Assembly: GCA_001805885.1 (NCBI GenBank)
Contig: MHHC01000054.1
Span: 1 to 17,536 of the forward strand
Length of the DNA stretch: 17,536 nucleotides
Reading direction: 5' to 3'
Source of the DNA: Omnitrophica WOR_2 bacterium RIFCSPLOWO2_12_FULL_51_24
Lineage (GTDB): Bacteria > Omnitrophota > Gorgyraeia > Pluralincolimonadales > Pluralincolimonadaceae
Shown here: positions 7,380-15,247 of the stretch, piece by piece
How the letters are laid out: every line of letters starts with the position of its first letter
How positions within the stretch are numbered: position 1 is the stretch's first letter
Translations under genes and position numbers: made by a program
Notes under the pieces: generated by a model
What the model was told of the DNA's origin: nothing
Database searches by the model: none
Seen by the model: the letters and a program-made list of their open reading frames with translations, nothing else

Positions 7380-8158
7380 TGACGGCGGCGGTGATCTACG
7401 TGTTCGTATTTTTATTCGGCTCGATCGTAGGCAGTTTTCTCAATGTCTGCATATACAGGTTGCCGCGCGGCGAATCGATAGTCTTTCCCGCGTCGCATTG
7501 CCCGGGCTGCCGGAGGCCCATACCGTGGTATCTGAACATACCTTTCGTGAGCTATTTAATGCTTCGCGGCAGGTGCGCCTATTGTAAGGCGAAGATACCT
7601 TTCAGATATTTCATCGTCGAAGGCCTGGCCGCGGTCATGTTTGTCCTCATGTACTGGAAATTCAGGATGAGCCCCGAATTTGCCGTATATTCGGCGCTAT
7701 TTTCGGTCCTTATAATAATATCGTTTATCGATATCGAGCATTGGGTAATACCCGATGAGTTAAGCGTTCCCGGGACCGTGATCGGTCTTCTCCTGAGCGT
7801 AGCGTACCCGAAACTGCAGGGGGAGGTCTCGAGGCTCCCCGCATTAGGCGATTCGTTCTTCGGGATGATATTCGGTTTTGTGTCGCTTTACCTTATAGGG
7901 GTGCTCGGAAAGATAGTTTATAAGAAGGAAGCGATGGGCGGAGGAGACCTGATGTTATTCATGTTCATCGGCGCATTTTTAGGCTGGAAGTTGACCGTCG
8001 TGGCTTTCTTTTTGGCGCCGGTATTCGGCTCGCTGGTCGGCGTCCCGAAATTGTTAATGAAGAAACAGGAGACGATACAGTACGGGCCGTTCCTGGTCTT
8101 GGCCGCTTTTGTCTGCATCATGTTTAAGCAAGATATACTTTTTATGTTTCCTATATAG
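7379..8158 (+). CDS. pilD: Type IV prepilin peptidase/N-methyltransferase
   Basis: This inner-membrane aspartic protease (A24 family) cleaves and methylates type IV prepilins and related pseudopilins. The 259-residue protein has a first membrane segment with GSFLNVCIYRLPRGES (18-33). A cytoplasmic N-terminal domain with two CxxC pairs (C41/C44 and C66/C69), typical of bifunctional PilD, follows, then several hydrophobic helices. The catalytic aspartates are D118 in FIDIEHWVIPD and D190 in MGGGD. Its start overlaps the aroE stop by one base (TAATG), and aroC follows after 12 bp. No pilin or pilus assembly gene is in the window, so its substrates must be encoded elsewhere. A general secretion peptidase (GspO) is the same enzyme family. 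Confidence 0.95.
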   Translation: MTAAVIYVFVFLFGSIVGSFLNVCIYRLPRGESIVFPASHCPGCRRPIPWYLNIPFVSYLMLRGRCAYCKAKIPFRYFIVEGLAAVMFVLMYWKFRMSPEFAVYSALFSVLIIISFIDIEHWVIPDELSVPGTVIGLLLSVAYPKLQGEVSRLPALGDSFFGMIFGFVSLYLIGVLGKIVYKKEAMGGGDLMLFMFIGAFLGWKLTVVAFFLAPVFGSLVGVPKLLMKKQETIQYGPFLVLAAFVCIMFKQDILFMFPI

Positions 8159-8163
8159 GAGGG
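8157..8163 (+). promoter_or_regulatory. Ribosome binding site for aroC
   Basis: AGGAGGG lies 7 bases before the aroC ATG at 8171 and overlaps the pilD stop codon (TAG 8156-8158). It is one of the strongest such sites in the window and fixes the aroC start. Confidence 0.8.
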
Positions 8164-8170
8164 ATCGAAA

Positions 8171-9217
8171 ATGTTAAGATATTTGACCGCCGGGGAGTCT
8201 CACGGAAAATTCTTGCTCGGTATCCTCGAGGGGATGCCGGCCGGGCTCAGGGTCGAGAAGGGCGCGATAAACCTTGAGCTCAAACGCAGGCAGTCCGGCT
8301 TTGGACGCGGGGCCAGGATGGCTATAGAATCGGATACCGTCCAGATCCTTGCGGGGTTGCGCAAAGGGGTCACTATCGGAGGCCCTATCGCTTTATTGAT
8401 CGAGAATAAAGATTCTTCGATAGATTCCCTGCCGGCCGTCACAAGGCCGCGGCCCGGTCATGCCGACCTTGCAGGCGCGATAAAATACGATAGGAGCGAT
8501 ATCCGCGATATACTGGAAAGGGCGAGCGCGCGCGAGACGGCGATGCGCGTCGCGGTCGGCGGGGTCTGCAAAATGTTTTTGGACGAGTTCGGGATAAGGA
8601 TCGCGAGCCATGTCATCGAAATAGGCGGCGCGACGAACGAGAGGGGAATGTTAAAGAAGGTCGTGCAGTGCGCGAGGATCGGTAATACCCTCGGCGGCAT
8701 ATGCGAGATAACTGCTACCGGCGTACCCATCGGCCTCGGAAGCCATGTCCAATCAGACAGGAGGCTCGACGCGAAGATCGCCGGCGCTATGATGTCAATA
8801 CAGGCGATAAAGGGTGTCGAGATAGGCCTCGGCTTCGCCGCGGCGCGCCTTCCCGGCTCCAAGGTCCACGACGAGATCACCTTCGATAAGAAGAGCGGCT
8901 TCTCGCATAAGACGAATAATGCAGGCGGGCTCGAAGGCGGGATCACTAACGGTGAGCCGGTAGTAGTTAAGATCGCGATGAAACCGATCGCCACGCTCGG
9001 AAAACCCTTGTCCACGATAGATATCAAGACGAAGAAGAAAGTCGAGGCACAGGTCGAAAGACACGACGTCTGCGCGGTACATGCGGCGTCCGTAGTAGGC
9101 GAGGCGGTGCTCGCATTTGTAGTGGCGGGTGCGATGGCCGAAAAATTAGGCGGCGACTCATTGCGCGAGATGAAGCGCAACTTCGACGGGTACCTAAGGC
9201 AAGTCAAAGCATTCTAG
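8171..9217 (+). CDS. aroC: Chorismate synthase
   Basis: AroC converts 5-enolpyruvylshikimate-3-phosphate to chorismate, the branch point for aromatic amino acids, folate and quinones. It needs reduced FMN. The 348-residue length is normal. Family motifs include TAGESHG (6-12), the RRQSGFGRGARM segment (about 35-46), RPRPGHADLAGAIKY (about 92-106) and RASARETAMRVAVGG. Later come GGLEGGITNGEP and RHDVCAVHAASVVGEA; the last has His where most members have Pro, a minor variation. The start is set by AGGAGGG 7 bases upstream. aroK begins at the base after the stop. The steps feeding AroC (aroA, aroB, aroD or aroF-type genes) are not in this window apart from aroE and aroK. Confidence 0.96.
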   Translation: MLRYLTAGESHGKFLLGILEGMPAGLRVEKGAINLELKRRQSGFGRGARMAIESDTVQILAGLRKGVTIGGPIALLIENKDSSIDSLPAVTRPRPGHADLAGAIKYDRSDIRDILERASARETAMRVAVGGVCKMFLDEFGIRIASHVIEIGGATNERGMLKKVVQCARIGNTLGGICEITATGVPIGLGSHVQSDRRLDAKIAGAMMSIQAIKGVEIGLGFAAARLPGSKVHDEITFDKKSGFSHKTNNAGGLEGGITNGEPVVVKIAMKPIATLGKPLSTIDIKTKKKVEAQVERHDVCAVHAASVVGEAVLAFVVAGAMAEKLGGDSLREMKRNFDGYLRQVKAF

Positions 9218-9736
9218 ATGAAGAACGTAATTTTAGTAGGATTCATGGGTGCAGGCAAGACGGTGGTCGGAAAGACCCTTGCCAGATTACTCAAGAGGAA
9301 ATTCGTTGACCTCGACGAGATGATCGAAGAACGCGAAGGTATGCCCATAGCCGAGATATTCGCTACAAGAGGCGAACCATATTTCAGGAAGACCGAGAAG
9401 GATATTGTGGAAAAGGCCTCCTTGTTTACGGGCGTCGTTACCGGTACCGGTGGCGGCGCCGTTATCGACAAGGAAAATGTCGTTAATTTGAAATCGAACG
9501 GGATCATGTTCTATCTTGACGCGTCACCGGCCAAAATCCTGGAAAGGACGAAAGGCCACACCCACCGGCCTTTGCTCAACGTAAGCGATCCAAAGGAAAA
9601 GATCTCCGAGTTGTTAGCGAAACGCGCGGAATTCTATGCTCAGGCGGACCACAGGATAGATACTAATAACATGAGTGTTGATGAAGTCGCGAATAAAATA
9701 ATATCCCTGCTCAAAGAAGACGGGGAGATCTCCTGA
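9218..9736 (+). CDS. aroK: Shikimate kinase
   Basis: AroK phosphorylates the 3-hydroxyl of shikimate using ATP. The 172-residue protein has the P-loop GFMGAGKT (8-15) and the shikimate/Mg region DLDEMIEE (31-38, with D33). It also has RGEPYFRKTE (51-60), the TGTGGGAV segment (75-82) with the shikimate-binding GGG, and the lid HTHRPLL (114-120) with R117. All expected functional residues are present. The ATG directly follows the aroC stop, and no strong ribosome site is visible, so translation is probably coupled to aroC. Its stop overlaps the dprA start (TGATG). Confidence 0.96.
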   Translation: MKNVILVGFMGAGKTVVGKTLARLLKRKFVDLDEMIEEREGMPIAEIFATRGEPYFRKTEKDIVEKASLFTGVVTGTGGGAVIDKENVVNLKSNGIMFYLDASPAKILERTKGHTHRPLLNVSDPKEKISELLAKRAEFYAQADHRIDTNNMSVDEVANKIISLLKEDGEIS

Positions 9737-10851
9737 TGACCGAAAAAGAATTTTTGATGGTTTTAAATTGTATTCCCGACATAGGTTTTGTCAGGTTTAA
9801 CAATCTAATTAAGCACTTTGGGGCAGTTGAAAAGATATTTTCCGCCACGAAGGCCGAATTGGAGAAAGTAGACCAGATAGGCCCGAAGGTCTCAAGCGCG
9901 ATAATAAGTTGCGATAAAGATAAAACGCTCAAGTGCGAGATGAAACTTATCGAGAGGTGCAGCGTCAAAGTGATCTCTTATCTCGATAAAGATTACCCGG
10001 TGAATCTGAAGGATATCTACGACCCTCCGATTATCCTTTACGTAAAAGGGGAATTGACGGCCGAGGATAAATATTCAATCGGGATAGTCGGCTCTAGGTA
10101 CGCGAGCCGTTACGGATTGCAGACCGCTGAGCGGTTGGGCTGCGAGTTAGCGGCGATGGGGCTTACGGTCGTTTCGGGACTGGCGCGCGGCATAGACGCG
10201 GCCGGCCATAAAGGCGCGTTGAAAGCCAAGGGGAGGACGATAGCTGTCCTCGGGAGCGGCCTCGCGAATATCTATCCTGAAGAGCATATAAAATTGGCCG
10301 ATGAGATCGCGAAGGCCGGCGCGGTCGTCTCGGAATTCCCGATGGCGACGGAGCCGTATAAGGATAATTTCCCGAGAAGGAACAGGATAATAAGCGGGCT
10401 TTCGCTCGGCGTCATAGTAGTCGAGGCCGCTAAAAATTCCGGCGCGCTTATCACTACCGATTTCGCGCTTGAGCAGGGAAGGGAGCTCTTTGCCGTCCCG
10501 GGCCAGGCGCAAGCCGCTACGGCGGCCGGCACAAATATGCTGATAAGGCAGGGCGCTAAACTGGTCGAGTCGGCCGATGATGTCATTGAGGAATTGGGCG
10601 ATGTGATCAAAGGCCACATGAAAGCCGCCGCACCGGGAGGAAGAGACGAAAAAATATCAAAAGCTCCGGGCGGGTTGAACGAGGCAGAGGTGAAGATCTT
10701 CGAAACATTAAGTGACGCGCCGGTTTCTATCGATGAGATCGTAGATGATACAGGGCTTCCCGTTACCGAAGCGATGAGCTGCCTGACCAGGCTCGAACTC
10801 AAAGGCATCGTCGCGCAGCTTCCCGGCAAATCATACGTAAGGAAAGATTGA
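9736..10851 (+). CDS. dprA: DNA processing protein DprA (Smf)
   Basis: DprA binds incoming single-stranded DNA during natural transformation and loads RecA on it; many non-competent bacteria also keep it. The 371-residue protein has an N-terminal helical SAM/HhH-like region (about 1-75). The Rossmann-like core (about 85-290) shows GIVGSRYASRYG (116-127), VVSGLARGIDAAGHKGAL (145-162), AVLGSGLANIYPEE (170-183), NFPRRNRIISGLS (211-223) and SGALITTDFALEQGRE (235-250). A winged-helix domain (about 314-370) ends it. GGGGAG lies 8 bases before the ATG. The first 120 bases look more AT-rich than the neighbours. The ATG of the topA fusion overlaps its TGA by one base. A second competence-relevant gene, pilD, is in the same cluster. 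Confidence 0.95.
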   Translation: MTEKEFLMVLNCIPDIGFVRFNNLIKHFGAVEKIFSATKAELEKVDQIGPKVSSAIISCDKDKTLKCEMKLIERCSVKVISYLDKDYPVNLKDIYDPPIILYVKGELTAEDKYSIGIVGSRYASRYGLQTAERLGCELAAMGLTVVSGLARGIDAAGHKGALKAKGRTIAVLGSGLANIYPEEHIKLADEIAKAGAVVSEFPMATEPYKDNFPRRNRIISGLSLGVIVVEAAKNSGALITTDFALEQGRELFAVPGQAQAATAAGTNMLIRQGAKLVESADDVIEELGDVIKGHMKAAAPGGRDEKISKAPGGLNEAEVKIFETLSDAPVSIDEIVDDTGLPVTEAMSCLTRLELKGIVAQLPGKSYVRKD

Positions 10852-11060
10852 TGATAAAAGTATACGTGAACGGCAAAGAGACGCAGATCGAAGATGGGAT
10901 AACAGTTGCCAGTCTCATCTCAAACCTCAAAGCTAACGTCAGATATGCGGCTGTCGAGTTGAATCTTAATATAGTCGACAGATCGCAATATGATTCGGTC
11001 GGATTAAAAGAAGGCGACAAGGTCGAGATAATCCTTCCCGTAGGCGGCGGCCAAGGCGGG
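10851..11060 (+). other. ThiS/MoaD-like beta-grasp domain at the TopA N terminus
   Basis: The first 70 codons read as a full sulfur-carrier protein. They contain VNGKETQIEDG at the N-terminal hairpin, TVASLI in the helix, and AAVELNLNIVDRSQY. The ThiS-like end is LKEGDKVEIILPVGGG (52-67). ThiS normally stops at its C-terminal Gly-Gly, which is adenylated and thiocarboxylated. Here the glycines (65-67, then Q68 and G69-G70) continue straight into TopA. A carrier role would need cleavage after a Gly-Gly. Otherwise the domain may be a structural or binding module. No thiF, thiG or thiH is present in the window. Confidence 0.88.
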
Positions 11061-13109
11061 TCTCTTGTCATAGTCGAGTCGCCTGCCAAAGCCAAGACGA
11101 TAGAGAAGTTCCTGGGCAAAGGTTACATCGTCCGCTCGTCCATGGGCCACGTCATCGACCTGCCCATGAGGAAGATGGGCGTGGATATAGAGAACGATTT
11201 CAAGCCCACCTATGTAGTCATCTCCAAAAAGAAAAAATTACTCAGCGAATTAAAGGCCGAAGCGAAGGACAAAGATACCATCTATATCGCGACAGACCCT
11301 GACCGCGAAGGTGAGGCGATAGGCTGGCACCTGGCCGGGCATCTCGGGAAAAATAAGGAGGTAAAAAGGGTAGTATTCCACGAGATAACAAAAAAGGCGA
11401 TACTCGAAGCGTTCGATAATCCTGCCGAGATAGATATCAAGCTCGTAAATGCCCAACAGGCGCGCCGTGTCCTCGACAGGATAGTAGGATACAGCTTAAG
11501 TCCGCTCCTCTGGAAGAAGATCACGCGCGGCTTAAGCGCCGGAAGGGTCCAGTCGGTGGCGGTAAAACTCATCGTCGACCGCGAGCGCGAGATACAGGCG
11601 TTCGTCCCGCAGGAATACTGGGAGTTGGAGGCCGAGCTCAAAAAGAAGAAGGACAAGGCCCTTCCTTCAGGGGATAGGAAGGCCTGCCCTGAGGGCAAAA
11701 AATCTTTCTTTGCCCAGCTGGATAAAATAAACGACGCAAAGGCCGAAGTAAAGGATAAGGCGACCTCCGATAAGATAGTCGCGGACCTGTCGGGAGCTAA
11801 ATATAAAGTAAAGGATATAAAGGAATCCGAGAAGAAGCTAAACCCGCAGGCGCCTTTCACGACTTCGAAGATGCAGCAGGAGGCTTTCAATAAGCTGCAC
11901 TTCAGGGCCGGCAAGACGATGAGGATAGCGCAGCAGTTGTATGAGGGCCTCGATATCGGGACCGAAGGCACTGTAGGACTCATAACTTATATGAGGACCG
12001 ACTCGGTAAAGGTGGCGTTCTCCGCGATCGAGGAAGCGAGGTTCTACATTAAGGACAAGTTCGGCAAGGATTATCTCCCTCCTGAAGCGAACGTTTATAA
12101 ATCCAAGAAAGCCGCGCAGGAGGCGCATGAAGCCATACGGCCGTCCTCGGTCGCGAGAGAGCCGGAGGCGATAAAGCAGTATCTGACGCAGGATCAATAT
12201 AAATTATATAAGCTCATATGGGCGAAATTCATCGCGAGCCAGATGAAGCCTGCGGTGATGTCGGTTGTATCGATTGACATAGAAGCGGGTCCTTCTTCCG
12301 GAGGTCCGGGGGTCTATATTTTCAGGGCATCGGGCTCGACGCTCATATTCCCTGGTTTTAAGGCAGCGCATGACGACGATGAAGAAGAGAAAGATAAAAA
12401 GAAGGCATATATCCCGAAACTCGTTATAGGCGAGGCAGTCGATCTTGTAAAACTCGACCCGACCCAGCATTTTACGAAACCGCCTCCACGGTTTACCGAC
12501 GCTTCATTGGTAAAGGCGCTTGAAGAAGACGGGATCGGCCGTCCTTCCACTTACGCGCCTACCATCGAAACGATCGTGGCGCGCTATTACGTAAGGCGCG
12601 AAGGCGCGGCGCTTTGGCCCACAGAATTGGGCACGGTAGTGAATGGCCTCCTTACACAAAGCTTCCCGGTGATAATAGACGAAGAATTTACCGCGAAGAT
12701 GGAAGAGGAACTCGATGAGATAGAGGAAGGCAAGGTCGAGTGGACGCAGGCGCTCAAGGATTTCTATGAGCCGTTCTCCAAATGGCTTTCGAAGGCGCAG
12801 GTCGAAATGAAGGACGTAAAAAAAGACGTCGAAGAGCTTGACGAAGTCTGCGAGAAGTGCGGCCGCAAGATGATAATAAAATGGGGACGGCGCGGCAGAT
12901 TTAAGAGCTGCTCGGGATTTCCCGAATGTAAGAACGCGAAACCTTTGGTCACGACCGGTATAAAATGCCCGGAATCGGGATGTGACGGCGAACTGGTCGA
13001 GCGCAGGTCGCGCCGGGGCGCGTTTTACGGATGTTCGCGTTTTCCGACATGCCGCCATGTGGAAAATAAGCCTAGGGCCCCCGCAGGGGACAAGGAGCAG
13101 ACAGCTTGA
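10851..13109 (+). CDS. topA: ThiS-type sulfur-carrier domain fused to DNA topoisomerase I
   Basis: Type IA topoisomerase relaxes negative supercoils through a tyrosine-DNA intermediate. Residues 1-70 of this 752-residue protein are not topoisomerase: they form a complete ThiS/MoaD-like domain. TopA proper begins at S71 with SLVIVESPAKAKTI. It includes the Toprim domain (E76, and DPDREGE at 149-155), SAGRVQS, and the active site GLITYMRTDS with Y380. Two four-cysteine zinc fingers follow (C667/670/687/693 and C706/711/728/734). No ATG, GTG or TTG occurs at the junction, so TopA appears to be translated only as the fusion. The ATG has AAGGA 7 bases upstream and overlaps the dprA stop; the frame also includes an unneeded TTG at 10848. 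An extra segment near residues 266-285 is encoded by palindromic DNA. Confidence 0.93.
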   Translation: MIKVYVNGKETQIEDGITVASLISNLKANVRYAAVELNLNIVDRSQYDSVGLKEGDKVEIILPVGGGQGGSLVIVESPAKAKTIEKFLGKGYIVRSSMGHVIDLPMRKMGVDIENDFKPTYVVISKKKKLLSELKAEAKDKDTIYIATDPDREGEAIGWHLAGHLGKNKEVKRVVFHEITKKAILEAFDNPAEIDIKLVNAQQARRVLDRIVGYSLSPLLWKKITRGLSAGRVQSVAVKLIVDREREIQAFVPQEYWELEAELKKKKDKALPSGDRKACPEGKKSFFAQLDKINDAKAEVKDKATSDKIVADLSGAKYKVKDIKESEKKLNPQAPFTTSKMQQEAFNKLHFRAGKTMRIAQQLYEGLDIGTEGTVGLITYMRTDSVKVAFSAIEEARFYIKDKFGKDYLPPEANVYKSKKAAQEAHEAIRPSSVAREPEAIKQYLTQDQYKLYKLIWAKFIASQMKPAVMSVVSIDIEAGPSSGGPGVYIFRASGSTLIFPGFKAAHDDDEEEKDKKKAYIPKLVIGEAVDLVKLDPTQHFTKPPPRFTDASLVKALEEDGIGRPSTYAPTIETIVARYYVRREGAALWPTELGTVVNGLLTQSFPVIIDEEFTAKMEEELDEIEEGKVEWTQALKDFYEPFSKWLSKAQVEMKDVKKDVEELDEVCEKCGRKMIIKWGRRGRFKSCSGFPECKNAKPLVTTGIKCPESGCDGELVERRSRRGAFYGCSRFPTCRHVENKPRAPAGDKEQTA
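11656..11696. repeat. Palindromic insertion inside topA
   Basis: A stem of AGGCC-TTCC paired with GGAAGGCCT, with one bulged C, spans 11656-11685. It is followed directly by a second short palindrome, GCCCTGAGGGC (11686-11696). The stretch encodes a Pro/Gly/Lys-rich segment between ELKKKKDK and FFAQLDKI, where topoisomerase I proteins usually lack such a spacer. It resembles a small palindromic element accommodated in a surface loop. Only one copy is visible here. Confidence 0.4.
13092..13097 (+). promoter_or_regulatory. Ribosome binding site supporting the TTG start of the xer gene
   Basis: AAGGAG, inside the end of topA, is 8 bases before the TTG at 13106. It supports TTG as the real initiation codon. 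Confidence 0.75.
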
Positions 13110-13963
13110 TAGACAGATACATCGAGAAGTTCATAAGATACCTTGAGATAGAGAGGAATGCCTCAAAGCACACGCTCATAAATTACTCGGTCGACCTGAA
13201 GTCGCTCAGCGAGTTCCTCAAGGAAGAGCCGATAGAAAAGATCGATTATATCTCCCTGCGGAGATATCTCGCGCATATCAAGGAGCAGAACCTGTCGAAG
13301 GTCTCTATCGCGCGCAAGATCGCATCGATAAGGTCATTCTTTAAATTTCTTTTCAGGGAAGGGATAATAAAAAACAATCCTGCATCGTCTCTTTCGACGC
13401 CTAAGCGCGATAAGCACCTTCCGAAATTTCTGGACGAGAAGGAGATCGTCATTCTATTGGAGTCTCCGGATTTAGAGAGCGAAGCGGGCTTAAGGGACAG
13501 GGCGATACTCGAAACGCTCTATTCGACCGGGATAAGGGTAAGCGAGCTTGTCGGACTTAACGTGGAGCATATCGACCAGATAGGCGGAGTCATAAAGGTC
13601 TACGGCAAAGGCAAGAAGGAGAGGATAGTGCCGATAGGCGGAAGGGCGCTTCAGGCGATAAGGGATTATCTGAAAAAAAGGGACGCCAAGGCGCTTTTTT
13701 TTAACAAGAACGGCGGGAGGCTTACCGACAGGTCTATAAGAAGGATAATAAATAAATATATAACGAAAGCAAGCATACAGCAGAAGATATCACCGCACAC
13801 CCTGCGTCATTCTTTCGCGACACACATGCTTGACCATGGAGCGGACCTCAGGAGTGTGCAGGAGCTTCTGGGCCACGCTAATTTGTCCACGACCCAGATA
13901 TATACCCACATAACGACTGAAAGGCTCAAGTCCGCGTACCAGAAGTCTCATCCGCGGGCTTAA
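13106..13963 (+). CDS. xerC: Site-specific tyrosine recombinase, XerC/XerD family
   Basis: Xer recombinases resolve chromosome dimers at dif. The 285-residue protein has the N-terminal core-binding SAM-like domain (about 1-90) and the catalytic domain (about 108-280). Catalytic residues are R144 in YSTGIRVSEL, K168 in KVYGKGKKER, H231 and R234 in SPHTLRHSFATH, H257 in LLGHANLSTTQ, and nucleophile Y266 in QIYTH. It ends SHPRA, as Xer proteins do. XerC and XerD cannot be separated firmly from sequence alone. Position next to topA favours the XerC name used in other phyla, and a single Xer serving both roles is possible. The start is TTG, overlapping the topA stop (TTGA), with AAGGAG (13092-13097) 8 bases upstream. 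Confidence 0.92.
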   Translation: MIDRYIEKFIRYLEIERNASKHTLINYSVDLKSLSEFLKEEPIEKIDYISLRRYLAHIKEQNLSKVSIARKIASIRSFFKFLFREGIIKNNPASSLSTPKRDKHLPKFLDEKEIVILLESPDLESEAGLRDRAILETLYSTGIRVSELVGLNVEHIDQIGGVIKVYGKGKKERIVPIGGRALQAIRDYLKKRDAKALFFNKNGGRLTDRSIRRIINKYITKASIQQKISPHTLRHSFATHMLDHGADLRSVQELLGHANLSTTQIYTHITTERLKSAYQKSHPRA

Positions 13964-13975
13964 AATTCAAGAGAG

Positions 13976-15247
13976 ATGCTCTACGATCTGTTTTTTATAA
14001 TATTTTCTGTCTTCTATCTGCCGTATTTTTTTGTCTCCAGCAAATGGCGGGGTTTCAGCAGACAGCGGATGGGAGTCTTTTCCGAGGATATCCTTTCTAA
14101 AATAAAAGACTCCCGCGCGATATGGCTGCATGCCGTCTCGGTGGGCGAAGTCATGGCGAGCGCGCCCCTTTATGAGGAACTAAGGAGGAACCTGCCCGAC
14201 GAAAAGATAATAGTATCGACCGTTACGCCGACAGGGAACAGGATCGCGCGGGAAAGATTCAAGGATGCGGCGGCTGTCATATATCTGCCGCTCGACTTAA
14301 GCGGCATTACGGATAAGGTTGTGGAGTTGATAAAGCCCAAGGTGGCGCTCATCGCCGAGACCGAGATATGGCCGAATTTCATAACCTCTTTGAAAAAGAG
14401 CGGCGCCAAGGTCGCCATATTTAACGGAAGGGTCTCGCCGAACTCGTTCAAGAATTACGGCATGGCCAAGCCGTTGCTAAAGAGAGTACTGGCCAAAGTC
14501 GACCTTTTCCTTATGCAGTCACAGGCCGATGCCGATAAGATAATCTCTCTTGGAGCGCCGAAGGATAATGTTCGGGTTACAGGCAACCTCAAATATGACG
14601 CTGCGATGATGAAGCCGAAGTCCGAAGATGTGGGGGCCGTAAGAAGGCTCGGGTTGGGAGCGGGAGAGAAATTATTAATAGCGGGTTCGACCAATCCCGG
14701 CGAGGAAGAGAAGGTATTGCGCTGCTATAAAGAACTGGCGGTGGAATTTCCTCAGTTGAGGCTTCTGGTTGCGCCGAGGCATATAGACAGGGCAGGGATC
14801 GTCGCTGGTCTGTCTCGGAAATACGGATTTACGGCGCGCCTTCTCTCAAACGGCGAGGATAAGCCGTTAGGAAACTATGAGATATCGATATTGGATGAGA
14901 TGGGGACTTTGGCTCAACTTTACGCCGCCGCCGACATCGTATTCATCGGAGGCAGTCTCATAAATAAAGGCGGGCAGAATCCCCTCGAGGCGGCGTATCA
15001 TTCTAAGGTGATATTATTCGGGCCGTATATGCATAATTTTGAGGGGATAGCCTCTAACCTCATCTCGGCTAAGGCAGCGATACAGGTAAAGGATGAGGCG
15101 ATGCTTACGGCTACCCTGCGCGCTTTACTGAAAGATGATCCCGAACGCCGCCGTATGGGCGAGGCCGCCAGGCGAGTCCTCGAATCTAACTCCGGCGCCG
15201 CGAAAAAAAATTTCGCATTTATTGGACCATTGGCAGGGAAGAGATGA
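13976..15247 (+). CDS. waaA: Kdo transferase (3-deoxy-D-manno-octulosonic acid transferase)
   Basis: WaaA (KdtA, GT30 family) adds Kdo from CMP-Kdo to the lipid A precursor at the cytoplasmic face of the inner membrane. The 423-residue length is typical. A hydrophobic N-terminal segment (about 4-21) is the membrane anchor, followed by the charged SKWRGFSRQRMG. HAVSVGEVMA (52-61) carries the catalytic glutamate E58. LIAETEIWPNF (125-135) is a strong family motif, as are NGRVS (150-154) and GNLKYD (203-208). The C-terminal GT-B half has LLVAPRH (263-269) and FIGGSLINKGGQNPLEAA (323-340). Whether it adds one or more Kdo units cannot be read from sequence. The stop overlaps lpxK by four bases. 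Confidence 0.95.
   Translation: MLYDLFFIIFSVFYLPYFFVSSKWRGFSRQRMGVFSEDILSKIKDSRAIWLHAVSVGEVMASAPLYEELRRNLPDEKIIVSTVTPTGNRIARERFKDAAAVIYLPLDLSGITDKVVELIKPKVALIAETEIWPNFITSLKKSGAKVAIFNGRVSPNSFKNYGMAKPLLKRVLAKVDLFLMQSQADADKIISLGAPKDNVRVTGNLKYDAAMMKPKSEDVGAVRRLGLGAGEKLLIAGSTNPGEEEKVLRCYKELAVEFPQLRLLVAPRHIDRAGIVAGLSRKYGFTARLLSNGEDKPLGNYEISILDEMGTLAQLYAAADIVFIGGSLINKGGQNPLEAAYHSKVILFGPYMHNFEGIASNLISAKAAIQVKDEAMLTATLRALLKDDPERRRMGEAARRVLESNSGAAKKNFAFIGPLAGKR

Noticed and set aside
8458..9207. Long open antisense frame over aroC, and similar ones over topA (11282-11983) and other genes
   Set aside because: These are by-products of codon bias opposite well-recognised genes. They have no family motifs and no plausible ribosome sites or promoters.
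9724..9733. Palindrome GGAGATCTCC just before dprA as a regulatory hairpin
   Set aside because: As a hairpin it would have only three pairs around a four-base loop. It is more simply the ribosome site overlapping the end of aroK.
10959..10961. In-frame TTG as an internal start giving a separate TopA
   Set aside because: It lies in the middle of the ThiS-like domain with no clear ribosome site, and would still leave half of that domain attached.
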